From the NCBI RefSeq assembly GCF_963666745.1, contig NZ_OY762961.1:546001-610000 (forward strand): DNA of 64,000 bases, in the 5' to 3' direction. The notes under the pieces were generated by a model. The model worked only from the letters and a program-made list of their open reading frames with translations, ran no database searches and was not told the origin of the DNA. A program made the translations under genes and the position numbers. This DNA is from an uncultured Desulfuromonas sp. (GTDB lineage: Bacteria > Desulfobacterota > Desulfuromonadia > Desulfuromonadales > Desulfuromonadaceae). Shown here in pieces: positions 8,754 to 17,001 of the stretch. Each line of letters begins with the position of its first letter. The stretch's first letter is position 1.

Positions 8754-11414
8754 ATGGCAGACGAACTGGCAAAAGGCTACGAGCCGCACGACTTTGAAAC
8801 CAAGTGGTATCAGACCTGGGAAGAAAATGGCTATTTTCATGCGGATGAAAATTCGCAGAAACCGCCGTTTTCCATTGTCATTCCGCCGCCTAACGTCACT
8901 GGTGTGTTGCACATGGGCCATGCCCTCAATAATACCTTGCAGGATATTCTTGTCCGCTGGAAGCGCATGACCGGTCACGAAGTACTGTGGATGCCTGGCA
9001 CCGACCATGCTGGTATTGCCACTCAGAACGTCGTTGAGAAGCAGCTCGCCGCCGAAGGCAAGGATCGTCACGATGTTGGCCGCGAAGCCTTCATCGAGCG
9101 GGTATGGAAATGGCGTGAAGAATCCGGCGGCCAAATTATTAACCAGCTTAAGCGCCTCGGTGCCTCCTGCGACTGGGAGCGTGAACGCTTCACCATGGAC
9201 GAAGGTCTGAGCAAAGCCGTGCGCGAAGTCTTTGTCAGCCTTTACGAGCAAGGTCTGATCTACCGCGACAACCGCCTGATCAACTGGTGCCCGCGCTGCC
9301 ATACCGCGTTGTCTGATCTTGAAGTCGAGCACGATGACAAAAAAGGCAACCTCTGGCACCTGCGTTACCCGATTAAGGGTACCGATCAGTATCTGGTCGT
9401 GGCCACCACTCGCCCGGAGACCATGCTCGGTGATACCGCTGTCGCGGTTCATCCTGAAGATGAGCGTTATGCCGACCTCGTGGGTAAGATGATTGCGCTG
9501 CCGTTGACCGGTCGTGAGATTCCCGTTATTGCCGATGACTATGTTGACAAAGAGTTCGGTAGCGGGGCGGTCAAGATCACCCCGGCGCATGACTTCAATG
9601 ACTTTGAGATGGGCAAACGCCACAACCTGGAAAACATCAACATCCTTGATCCGTCCGGCTTTATCAATGAAAACGGCGGTGACTATCAAGGCATGGAGCG
9701 TTATGCCGCGCGTGACAAGGTCGTGGCCGATCTCGACGCCCTCGGCCTGCTTGATAAGGTGGAAGAGCATCTCAATGCGGTCGGTGAATGCTATCGCTGC
9801 AAAACCGTCATTGAGCCGTACCTGAGCCTGCAATGGTATGTTGATGTTCAGCCGTTGGCCAAAGAAGCGATCAAAGCCGTGGAGACCGGTGCCACGCGCA
9901 TCGTGCCCCAGCACTGGGAAAAGACCTATTACGAGTGGATGTACAACATTCAGGACTGGTGTATCAGCCGCCAGATCTGGTGGGGTCACCGCATCCCGGC
10001 CTGGTACTGCGACGACTGCGGCGAGATCACCGTGTCGCGCGAAGACGCTACCTGCTGTGCTAAATGTCAGAGCACCAATATTCATCAGGAAACCGATGTG
10101 CTCGATACCTGGTTCTCTTCCGGGCTGTGGCCGTTTTCGACCATGGGCTGGCCCGAAAAGACCGATGCTCTGAGCAAATTTTACCCGACCTCCTGCTTGG
10201 TGACTGGTTTCGACATCCTGTTTTTCTGGGTGGCGCGCATGATGATGATGGGCCTCAAGTTCATGGGTGAAGTACCGTTCAAGGACGTCTACATTCACGC
10301 CCTAGTCCGTGACGCCCAAGGTCAAAAGATGAGTAAGAGCAAAGGCAACGTCATCGACCCTCTGACCGTCATCGAGGAGTTCGGCACCGATGCCTTCCGT
10401 CTGACCTTGGCAGCATTTGCCGCTCAAGGCCGTGACATCAAGCTGTCCACCGAGCGTATTGGCGGCTATCGCAACTTCTGTAACAAACTGTGGAACGCCA
10501 GCCGTTTTGCTCTGATGAATCTCGAAGGCTTTGAGCCGGTTGAAAATCCCAACTGGCAGGAACTCAGCCTGTCCATGGCCGACCGCTGGATTTTGACCCG
10601 CCTCACCGAGGTGGAAAAGGAAGCCAACAAGGCACTGGAAGAGTATCGCTACAACGAAGCAGCCAATACTCTGTATACCTTCACCTGGCATGAGTTCTGC
10701 GACTGGTACATTGAGCTGATCAAAGGTGACCTGTACGGCGACGATGTTGCCGCCAAGCTCAGCGCCCAGACCGTGGTTTACACGGTATTGGAGCGTTTGT
10801 TGCGCCTGCTGCATCCGATCACGCCGTTCATTACCGAAGAGATCTGGCAAACGCTACCCGGCACCCGTCCGGTCGCCTCTATCATGCTCGCTGACTATCC
10901 GCAGGGCGAAGGCTTGCTGCAAGACGAAGACGCTACGGCCAAAATGGAGCAGGTGATGGAGGTCATTCGCGCCATCCGTAACATTCGTGGCGAAATGGAT
11001 GTCTCCCCGGCCAAGAAAATCAGCGCACTGCTCGATTGCAAAAACGAGGCAAGCCTGGCGGTGATGAGTGATGGTGAAGAGTACATCAAAGCTCTGGCCC
11101 GCATCGAAGAGCTGACCTGTGGTGTCGCTCTCGATCAACCGGCCCAGGTTGCCAAGCAGGTGTCCGGCGATGTCGAAATTCTCCTTCCGCTGGCCGGTCT
11201 GATCAATGTCGAAGAGGAAGAAAAGCGCCTCACCAAAGAGATCGCCAAGGTGCAGAAAGACGTCGACATGTTCAGCAAGAAGCTGTCGAACGAGAAGTTT
11301 GTCGCCAATGCCCCGGCAGCGGTTCTGGGAAAAGACCGTGGCAAGCTGTCAGCAGCACAGGAAAAACTGACCGTGCTTCAGGCAAGTCTCGAGAAGATTG
11401 TGGCGTTAAAGTAG
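8754..11414 (+). CDS. valS: Valyl-tRNA synthetase
   Basis: ValS charges tRNA-Val. The 886-residue protein is a complete class Ia synthetase. The HIGH motif is HMGH at residues 53-56 within PPPNVTGVLHMGHALN. The editing (CP1) domain carries TTRPETMLGDTAVAV, the KMSKS loop is K525-S529, and the C-terminal arm is a coiled coil (NVEEEEKRLTKEIAKVQKDV). ATG 8754 follows AAGGAAAG. An upstream in-frame ATG would add 12 residues with poor context. A terminator follows 24 nt after the stop. Confidence 0.98.
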   Translation: MADELAKGYEPHDFETKWYQTWEENGYFHADENSQKPPFSIVIPPPNVTGVLHMGHALNNTLQDILVRWKRMTGHEVLWMPGTDHAGIATQNVVEKQLAAEGKDRHDVGREAFIERVWKWREESGGQIINQLKRLGASCDWERERFTMDEGLSKAVREVFVSLYEQGLIYRDNRLINWCPRCHTALSDLEVEHDDKKGNLWHLRYPIKGTDQYLVVATTRPETMLGDTAVAVHPEDERYADLVGKMIALPLTGREIPVIADDYVDKEFGSGAVKITPAHDFNDFEMGKRHNLENINILDPSGFINENGGDYQGMERYAARDKVVADLDALGLLDKVEEHLNAVGECYRCKTVIEPYLSLQWYVDVQPLAKEAIKAVETGATRIVPQHWEKTYYEWMYNIQDWCISRQIWWGHRIPAWYCDDCGEITVSREDATCCAKCQSTNIHQETDVLDTWFSSGLWPFSTMGWPEKTDALSKFYPTSCLVTGFDILFFWVARMMMMGLKFMGEVPFKDVYIHALVRDAQGQKMSKSKGNVIDPLTVIEEFGTDAFRLTLAAFAAQGRDIKLSTERIGGYRNFCNKLWNASRFALMNLEGFEPVENPNWQELSLSMADRWILTRLTEVEKEANKALEEYRYNEAANTLYTFTWHEFCDWYIELIKGDLYGDDVAAKLSAQTVVYTVLERLLRLLHPITPFITEEIWQTLPGTRPVASIMLADYPQGEGLLQDEDATAKMEQVMEVIRAIRNIRGEMDVSPAKKISALLDCKNEASLAVMSDGEEYIKALARIEELTCGVALDQPAQVAKQVSGDVEILLPLAGLINVEEEEKRLTKEIAKVQKDVDMFSKKLSNEKFVANAPAAVLGKDRGKLSAAQEKLTVLQASLEKIVALK

Positions 11415-11438
11415 ACGCTAATCATATAGCTGAATGAT

Positions 11439-11476
11439 AAAGGGGCCGGTGCACCATGAGATGCATCGGCCTCTTT
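11439..11476 (+). terminator. Intrinsic terminator after valS
   Basis: Stem AAAGGGGCCGGTGCA with its complement (two G-U wobbles) and an 8-nt loop, ending in TTT. The GGCCGGTG/CGGCC core recurs in the terminator at 22362-22396. Confidence 0.85.
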
Positions 11477-11974
11477 CCGTTTAGCGAAATAATTAGAATT
11501 ATTGATATCTCTGCTTTGTTTGCATATTCTCGTTGGTTCTTTTTTAGATAGCGGTTTTTAGGGGAGTCACCGCTAGACTTAACTCTGTTGTTTCATGGGA
11601 AAGTGCCGAGTCTCGGGATATAAATGTTGCAACGTAAGACCTGACCCTCTGTCTTTCTGTTTGCCCTATGGTTCTGGATTGCGCTTGATGGAATCTCTGC
11701 AATTGCGGGTGCAGGATTAGGATTTTGCTGGAAGGGAACTTCTGGTTCGCGATGGTAAAGGTGGAAAAGGGGTTCAAAGTCCGATGGACGGTCTGCTGTG
11801 AGGATTTATGCAGGTCTGTATAAAACGGGCATAGAATTGATCACATGCCCGTAACTTGCTGATTCTTATCTTAAAAATCGCATGATAGTAGTTTAGTAGA
11901 AGAGTTTATATAGCAGGGACTTTCTGTGTTTGAGGTTTTATACAGAACTGTCTATTTATAGTTAAACGGCCAAG
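11477..11974. other. Gene-poor DNA at the left edge of the accessory island
   Basis: About 500 bp without a convincing gene. A 77-codon minus-strand frame at 11544-11777 has no recognisable family, no ribosome site and odd composition, so it is not called. The segment marks the change from core-genome composition to AT-rich cassette DNA. No tRNA or att-like tRNA fragment was found. Confidence 0.4.
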
Positions 11975-11981
11975 GTTAGCT
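11975..11981 (+). other. Possible upstream integron cassette boundary (GTTAGCT)
   Basis: GTTAGCT here is identical to the 7-mer at the right end of the attC site at 12959-12965. If integron recombination joined these points (cut after the G), the cassette would span 11976-12959, 984 bp, a normal cassette size. No attI, folded attC partner or intI gene is visible on this side, so this is tentative. Confidence 0.35.
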
Positions 11982-12024
11982 TTGAGATAGCTGCCCGATC
12001 ATATTAAGGATAATTAGAGCGATA

Positions 12025-12831
12025 ATGATTAAATTCAATCTCCCAATGTCTTGCATTCAGGGGACTTCCTCCATTGATGGTTATAATGGAAAAGTAGAGC
12101 AAACTGAGTATTCAAGTAACCTGATGTTCACTAAAATGGCTCTAAAAAAGCAAAAGGTTGAGTTTGAAAAGCTAATCGATGAGATGCAAGGATTCGATAA
12201 TCCTCCGCTCTCTCCTCAAGAAGAAGATCATAAGATTAAGTTGATTGAACACTACGAGAAATTAATAGAACAAGGTGCTTTTGTTAATATTGAATTCTTA
12301 ATTGATAACCAGTTTTCTGAGCAAAGTCGATTTATCAGAGCCTTTGATGATAAGTACCATAATAGCTACATATTGATATGCATTTTAGTATCTACAGTAA
12401 TTGAAGCATTAATCAATACCTTTATCGCTCAAGCGTGTATAGATAAAGGTATTGAGTCAGTATTTGAAGATTTTGAATATAATAGTCTGTTAAATAAGTG
12501 GACTAACACACCAAAAATATTTCTAGATAATTATGAATTGGATAAAGGAAAAGAGACTTATGCAATTCTTAAAGAGCTCATAAAACATCGAAATTGCATC
12601 GCTCATGGAAAAAGTACGGTAACTATTAATCAAGAAAAATTAATAGATGGTAAATCGGTAGTCAGAAAGGCAACGGATAAAGAAATACCATTCCTTAAAA
12701 AGTGCTTGGATTTACCTGATAATTTGATAGTAAATCTAATCAACTATATGGATAAAGAGCAAGCTAAAAGATATCTGTTTTCATGTGGTTATTACCCTGA
12801 TGGAATAGATTTACTTTTGAACAGTTGTTGA
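12025..12831 (+). CDS. HEPN-like cassette protein
   Basis: A 268-residue protein of no named family, encoded by DNA clearly more AT-rich than its neighbours. The C-terminal half contains KELIKHRNCIAHGKS, in which R189-NCIA-H194 fits the R-x4-H catalytic motif of HEPN ribonucleases. It is preceded by a hydrophobic helix (ILICILVSTVIEALINTFIAQ) as in the MAE_28990/RiboL-PSP type. The N-terminal region is charged and helical. The gene has the layout of an integron cassette: a single gene, a short leader, and an attC site 33 nt after the stop. HEPN proteins are common in toxin-antitoxin and antiphage loci, but no antitoxin partner is present here. The HEPN call is from the motif and helix pattern only. 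Confidence 0.6.
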   Translation: MIKFNLPMSCIQGTSSIDGYNGKVEQTEYSSNLMFTKMALKKQKVEFEKLIDEMQGFDNPPLSPQEEDHKIKLIEHYEKLIEQGAFVNIEFLIDNQFSEQSRFIRAFDDKYHNSYILICILVSTVIEALINTFIAQACIDKGIESVFEDFEYNSLLNKWTNTPKIFLDNYELDKGKETYAILKELIKHRNCIAHGKSTVTINQEKLIDGKSVVRKATDKEIPFLKKCLDLPDNLIVNLINYMDKEQAKRYLFSCGYYPDGIDLLLNSC

Positions 12832-12863
12832 TCGATAAGTGTTAAATTTTAGCAGTTTTCAGT

Positions 12864-12965
12864 GGCCTTTTAACAAGTCATTCAAGAGGACAAAAAACAG
12901 TTGGTTTTGCTCCTACGGCGCTTATTTTAACCAACTATTTTTAGCCTCTTAATGAAGCGTTAGCT
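12864..12965 (+). repeat. Integron attC recombination site
   Basis: About 100 bp of imperfect palindrome with attC organisation. The outer arms are TAACAAGTCATTCAAGAGG (12871-12889) and its near-complement CCTCTTAATGAAGCGTTA (12945-12962). The single unpaired C in ATTCAAG against ATTAAG is an extrahelical base, which orients attC. The right end reads GTTAGCT and the left end TTTTAAC, each one base off the GTTRRRY/RYYYAAC consensus. An inner stem AGTTGGTT / AACCAACT (12899-12906 with 12929-12936) closes the variable loop. The site lies between two same-strand genes, as in a cassette array. Confidence 0.82.
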
Positions 12966-12988
12966 CTAAAAAGGGGATCGTCAAATTT

Positions 12989-13190
12989 ATGGGCACTCGA
13001 GAACAACAAAAGATAGGAAGTATCAAGACCTTTATAGAAAGGCTAGAGGCTCTGAATCTCGACAATCCTTCAGATTCAGTATTCTATTTTAGAGGGCATT
13101 CGGACCACGAGGGATTTAGTTTGGTTCCGTCTATCTATCGCGAGAAGGAATGGATAGAAAATGAACATAGGATGTTTCGGAAAAAAGAAA
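12989..13190 (+). pseudogene. FRG-domain protein, 5' fragment
   Basis: The first 67 codons of an FRG-domain gene: SVFYFRGHSDHEGFSLVPSIYREKEWIENEHRMF matches the N-terminal FRG signature (FRGhs...l.PsiyR....E). FRG proteins usually run to 200 residues or more. Here the family sequence stops near 13180, where a RAYT element begins (AAAGGGGTCAAG), and the frame ends in foreign sequence at 13222. The gene starts 24 nt after the attC end, so it was the next cassette in the array. No 3' remainder was recognised beyond the mobile elements. Confidence 0.7.
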
Positions 13191-13191
13191 A

Positions 13192-13212
13192 GGGGTCAAG
13201 TCTGCCGTTGAC
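13192..13212 (+). repeat. REP-like palindrome, left copy
   Basis: GTCAA ... TTGAC can pair around a GTCTGCCG loop. It is the inverted counterpart of the copies at 14198-14222 and 17015-17039, with one or two differences. Confidence 0.7.
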
Positions 13213-13241
13213 TAATGGTTAATACGAGGTAGGCTGTTTTC

Positions 13242-14192
13242 ATGTCGAGACCATTACGCATAGAATATCCGGGTGCCTGGTATCACGTGATGAATCGTGG
13301 GCGAAGGCGAGAAGACATTTACCAGGACGATGAGGATTTCCTTCTTTTCCTGAATGTATTGCAAGATACCGCAAAGATGTGGAACTTGAAAGTGTCTGCC
13401 TATTGCCTGATGTCGAATCATTATCATCTGTTGGTGCAGACACCGGATGGTAATCTCTCTCGTTGTATGCGCCATCTTAACGGTGTTTACACCCAGCGCT
13501 ATAATCGCAGACACTGCACTGACGGCCAATTGTTCCGTGGCCGCTACAAAGCTGTATTGGTCGAAGAGGATAGCCATTTGTTGCAACTCTTACGTTATAT
13601 TCACCGCAACCCTCTTGAGGCGTGTATCGTTCCAGAGTTGGATGCGTACAAGTGGTGCAGTCACCGCGGTTATCTTGCTGACGAGAAACACTGGCAGTGG
13701 TTGCACTGCACCCCATTGTTGAAGATGTTTTCATCGACGAGAAAAAAAGCTTTTAAAGATTATCTCTCTTTTGTGAGACAGCAAAATTCTGAAGAGGTGC
13801 AGCAATTTTTTTCACGCAAAAATCTTCCGTCGATCTTTGGCTCTGAGGGGTTTATTGAGAAGATAAGAAACAAGTACGAGTTCTTCCTTCAGGATAAAGA
13901 GATTGCAGGGCGAGATGCTTTATCTGTCGATTCTGTTGCGGTGAGCAACGCCGTATGTAAGGTATGTCAGATCACCGAAATGGAATTGAAGACGACAAGA
14001 CGGGGCACAACCAACCTATCAAGAGACTTGGCTGTTTATACTCTCAGGTCACATAGTCAAAAAACGCTTGCTGAAATTGGCAACGTGATCGGCTGTGAGA
14101 ATTATAGCACCGTCAGTTCTGCCATTGAGCGCATGAAAAAAGCGTTGGAGAGTGACCCAAAGGCGAGAAAATTGTACAAGAAGATTTGTTAA
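13242..14192 (+). CDS. REP-associated tyrosine transposase (Y1/HUH) with DnaA-like C-terminus
   Basis: A 316-residue Y1 transposase of the IS200-like/RAYT type, which nicks single-stranded DNA next to REP-like hairpins. The N-terminus MSRPLRIEYPGAWYHVMNRG is typical. The HUH pair is H60 and H62 in MSNHYHLLVQTP, and the catalytic tyrosine is Y119 in LLRYIHRNPLEA. Residues about 255-305 (RDLAVYTLRSHSQKTLAEIGNVIGCENYSTVSSAIERM) resemble DnaA domain IV, a helix-turn-helix that may read the REP hairpin. It is intact. It lies between inverted REP-like repeats. Confidence 0.9.
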   Translation: MSRPLRIEYPGAWYHVMNRGRRREDIYQDDEDFLLFLNVLQDTAKMWNLKVSAYCLMSNHYHLLVQTPDGNLSRCMRHLNGVYTQRYNRRHCTDGQLFRGRYKAVLVEEDSHLLQLLRYIHRNPLEACIVPELDAYKWCSHRGYLADEKHWQWLHCTPLLKMFSSTRKKAFKDYLSFVRQQNSEEVQQFFSRKNLPSIFGSEGFIEKIRNKYEFFLQDKEIAGRDALSVDSVAVSNAVCKVCQITEMELKTTRRGTTNLSRDLAVYTLRSHSQKTLAEIGNVIGCENYSTVSSAIERMKKALESDPKARKLYKKIC

Positions 14193-14197
14193 GAACT

Positions 14198-14222
14198 TAA
14201 GGTTGGTCAAAGGCAGACTTGA
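14198..14222 (-). repeat. REP-like repeat, copy interrupted by IS110
   Basis: TAAGGTTGGTCAAAGGCAGA followed by CTTGA. It is identical over 25 nt to the copy at 17015-17039. The sequence diverges exactly after ...CTTGA, where the IS110 right end begins. The missing continuation CCCCATTTACCCA is found at 17002-17014, on the far side of the IS110 element. Confidence 0.8.
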
Positions 14223-14307
14223 ACATCCCGCTGATATTTGCAACCCCAATATACGTTATTGAGGCGGTATGAAGTTCTTTTCCTCATTATTCATCTTGAA
14301 AATGACG

Positions 14308-15605
14308 GAGGGTGTTCAAAATTCTGTGTCAGCGTCATAGGCTGAGGTGCTTTTCGAGTCGGTCTGGAAAGTGGATCGTCAGTTGAGCCAGAGTCAGATT
14401 CCAGTTCTGGATGGGATGCGTCCAGCGCTCGCTGGCCTTGAGTATGCCCGCATAGAGCAATTTCAGTAAACCGTTTTCGTTGGCAAATCCGCTTTTGGTT
14501 TTGGTCAGTTTGCGAAACTGCCGGTGAACCGCTTCGACGGCATTGGTCGTGTAGATCGCGGTTCTGACGTCAGCTGGATATTTGAAATAGTTGGACAGCG
14601 TCGGCCATTTACTGCGCCAGGACTTGATCACCATCGGATACTTGTCTCCCCATTTGGCATCCAGTTCATCCAAGGCGATCTCGGCAGCATTGAGGGTTGC
14701 AGCCTTATAGACACACTTCAAATCCGCCATAAAGGCTTTCTGGTTTTTAGATGCCACGTACTTGATGGAATTGCGGATCTGATGAATCACGCAGTGTTGG
14801 ATTTCCGTATGCGGGTAGATGGTTTCGATGGCTTCGGGAAAGCCTTTGAGACCATCGACACAGGCGATCAAGATGTCCTCCACGCCACGATTGTGTAAAT
14901 CGGTCAGGACGCTCAACCAGTGATGGGCGCCCTTCTGATCGGAAAGATAGAGACCGAGAAGCTCTTTCTTGCCCTCAATGTTCAGAGCCAGAATGGTGTA
15001 GACGGCCTTGCTGACATAACGGCCATTCTCCTTGATTTTGTAATGAATAGCGTCGAGCCAAAGAATCGGATAAACCGGCTCCAGATCGCGTTCACGCCAT
15101 GCCTGTAGTTCCGGTAACAGCTTATCGGTTACGGCGCTGATGGTGCCGTTGGAGACAGAGATACCGTACATATCGGCAATGTGGCTACGGATGTCCTGAT
15201 AGCTGGTGCCGAGAGAAAACAGCGCGATGATTTTGCGCTCCAACTCATCGGTTAACTGTGTTTGATGCTTTTTCACCAACTGCGGTTCGAATGTATTCGC
15301 GCGATCCCTGGGTGTGTCCAGTTCAAAGCTGCCGGAGACGGATTTGACTGTTTTGGAAGATGAGCCATTCTTGCGGTTTGGCGTCACCTCCTGGTCCAAA
15401 TGCGCGTCAAGCTCAGCCTGCATAGCTGCTTTCGTGAGTTGCTTGATCAATGGAGTCAGAACGCCATCTTTACCAGTAAGGTCTTTGCCTTCACGAAGGG
15501 CCTGCAGTGCGGCGTCCATATCGAAGGGGATGTTGGGCTTAGTCATGTGTCATTCCTTTGCTTTTAGCAATAATACCGAAATGACACAGAATTTTGAACA
15601 CTACC
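14308..15605 (-). mobile_element. IS256-family insertion sequence
   Basis: 1298 bp. Perfect 20-bp inverted repeats GTGTTCAAAATTCTGTGTCA lie at 14312-14331 and 15582-15601, with four further less-conserved terminal bases on each side. An 8-bp direct repeat AAATGACG flanks it (14300-14307 and 15606-15613), the expected target duplication for IS256. The insertion is near the 3' end of the IS110 transposase gene. Confidence 0.92.
14335..15546 (-). CDS. IS256-family (mutator-type) transposase
   Basis: An intact 403-residue DDE transposase. Catalytic acids are visible in YPILWLDAIHYKIKENG, in LIACVDGLKGFPEAIETIYP, and in TTNAVEAVHRQFRKLTK. The QHCVIHQIRNSIKYV segment is the family signature. The N-terminal third carries the DNA-binding helices and a zinc-free linker. 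Start at 15546 sits 36 nt inside the right inverted repeat and the stop 4 nt inside the left one, so the element is compact and looks functional. Confidence 0.95.
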   Translation of the reverse strand: MTKPNIPFDMDAALQALREGKDLTGKDGVLTPLIKQLTKAAMQAELDAHLDQEVTPNRKNGSSSKTVKSVSGSFELDTPRDRANTFEPQLVKKHQTQLTDELERKIIALFSLGTSYQDIRSHIADMYGISVSNGTISAVTDKLLPELQAWRERDLEPVYPILWLDAIHYKIKENGRYVSKAVYTILALNIEGKKELLGLYLSDQKGAHHWLSVLTDLHNRGVEDILIACVDGLKGFPEAIETIYPHTEIQHCVIHQIRNSIKYVASKNQKAFMADLKCVYKAATLNAAEIALDELDAKWGDKYPMVIKSWRSKWPTLSNYFKYPADVRTAIYTTNAVEAVHRQFRKLTKTKSGFANENGLLKLLYAGILKASERWTHPIQNWNLTLAQLTIHFPDRLEKHLSL

Positions 15606-16761
15606 AAATGACGCGACATAGTTGTCGTCCCAAAGCTCGAATAGCCTGATTATGCGTTTTTCCTTCAGCCCGCTTTTTTTCATAATATTTCTGAGAGGCT
15701 GAAACTTGCTTTCGATGGCGATCTACTGCAACCATCATGGCGGCTTTTGCTCGTCGATTGACCTAGCGTGGGGTTTTGCTTCCTTTGTGCTGCCCCGATT
15801 CATGGCTCAAAGGAGCCATGCCTAAATAGAGGGCGAAGGATGGCTCGGCAATAAAACGTTCATGATGGCCGATTTCTCCAGCCAATTCAGCCGTAGAGAC
15901 GAGCCCGAAACCTGGAATTGATTTAATTCTGCGTGCGATCTCTGATTGAGGAATAAGCGCTGCCATTTTGCCCTCAAGGTCCTTGATCTGATGGCGTAAT
16001 TCCAAAATACGCGTTGCATCTTGTTGAATCATTTCGCCTACCCATTCGACTTCATGGCTGAATTGAGCTTGCTTCTGCCAGGAGAGAATAATGCGGGTGT
16101 ATTTGTTGCCAATTGCACTGATCTTTTGAACTGTTTTTTGCCGTAATCGCGCGAGTTCTGTAAGATTAGCGGTACTGGTTAGAAAATTAAGAAACCAGAG
16201 GCTGCCAGCGTCAGGAGTAATTGCCAGCAGAGAGGGACAGACCGCTTGCAAATTGCTTTGCAGCAGATTCAGTACCCGTACACGTTCATTCACCAGCCAT
16301 TTACGACGTCGGCTTAAGCGTTTAAAAATCTGATTTTCACGCGGAGGTTCTGTGACGATTTGCAGAACGTCTTTGGCAACAGGAAGATGTTCTTGAAGCT
16401 GGAATAGCTCCAGTCCCTTGCGAGCGTCAAGAAGGTCTGTTTTGGCTGCTCCAGGGAAAATCTCTTTAAATCGGGCCAGCTTGAGGTTGTTAATATTGTA
16501 TAATTGCCAACCACGAGCCAAAATCATTGCGTCCAGAGGGCGAGCATAACCATTGTAGCCTTCCATCGCCACACGAACCGGGCTTTGGAACTTACGCTCC
16601 AACTCCGAGAGCCTTTTGAAAAAGATCGCAAAACCTTCAGGATCGTGAGAGATAGTAAATTCTTCCAAGATTTGGCCATCGGAAAGCCCGACAGCCACCT
16701 GATGATGTTTGCAGCCGACATCGATACTGACACGGATATCACGAGGTGGACAATAAAACAT

Positions 16762-17001
16762 GAGAGGCTCCTTTCGTAGGCAAGACTCAAGGCATCATCC
16801 TTGGATCACGTCTACAACGCAGAGCCACATAAAAGGGCATCATCCCGGTTGATCCATCAGATGATGCAAAAGGCGGGGGCGGCATTTCAAGATCGAGCAA
16901 GCCTGTAGAAACAGGTTACTACCCCTTTGAGCCATACCCCCGTCAGAGATAAGTTTAACCGAACTAGGGGAACCCCACCATCTGCTAATTCTGATGGTAG
17001 A
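16762..17001 (-). ncRNA. Candidate IS110 bridge-RNA region (left-end non-coding DNA)
   Basis: IS110-family elements encode a bridge RNA in the non-coding end upstream of the transposase. It pairs with both target and donor DNA (established for IS621). This 240-nt stretch has that position and size. Read on the minus strand it holds several hairpins: ACCATC/GATGGT near the element edge (16993-16998 with 16977-16982), CCTGT/ACAGG (16902-16915), and GCATCATC/GATGATGC (16860-16867 with 16837-16844). GGATGATGCC occurs twice. I could not identify the guide loops by eye. The associated transposase is broken, so any RNA may be a relic. Confidence 0.5.

Larger units (their letters stand above)
13192..14222 (+). 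mobile_element. RAYT element with REP-like inverted ends
   Basis: A 1.03-kb element bounded by inverted copies of a short imperfect palindrome. The left copy is GGGGTCAAGTCTGCCGTTGAC (13192-13212) and the right copy is GTCAAAGGCAGACTTGA ending at 14222. It encodes one tyrosine HUH transposase. The left end interrupts the FRG gene. The right end is itself interrupted by the IS110 element. Confidence 0.75.
14256..16761 (-). pseudogene. IS110-family transposase, broken by an amber codon and by IS256
   Basis: IS110-type transposases combine an N-terminal DEDD RuvC-like domain with a C-terminal serine domain. Here RVSIDVGCKHHQVAVG (first Asp), RVAMEGYNG (Glu) and AAKTDLLDARKG (Asp) form the N-domain. 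SIPGFGLVSTAELAGEIG and APLSHESGQHKG lead to the serine domain. After SKTPR the frame meets TAG (15763-15765), probably from a Gln codon, then continues VNRRAKAAMMVAVDRHRKQ and on to LCRVI. There IS256 is inserted. Beyond IS256 the frame resumes at 14307 as FKMNNEEKNFIPPQ and stops at 14256. The uninterrupted upstream part is 332 codons (15763-16761). It is probably inactive. Confidence 0.88.
14223..17001 (-). mobile_element. IS110-family element interrupted by IS256 (composite span)
   Basis: Boundaries come from reconstructing the target. REP-like unit 1 reads ...GACTTGA at 14222 and resumes as CCCCATTTACCCA after GA at 17000-17001, while unit 2 (17015-17052) carries the uninterrupted sequence. 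Removing the IS256 copy and one target duplication (1306 bp) leaves about 1473 bp, a normal IS110 size. The core shared at both junctions would be GA. The right non-coding end is about 33 bp and the left end (upstream of the transposase) about 240 bp, as expected for the IS110 group. Confidence 0.75.

Noticed and set aside
8583-10298. A 571-codon open frame antisense to valS, plus similar long antisense frames at 1192-2280 and 3913-4782
   Set aside because: They mirror codon structure of well-identified + strand genes, have no ribosome sites and no recognisable domains.
11544-11777. A 77-codon minus-strand frame at the left edge of the accessory island
   Set aside because: No ribosome site, no family and unlikely composition. 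Treated as chance.
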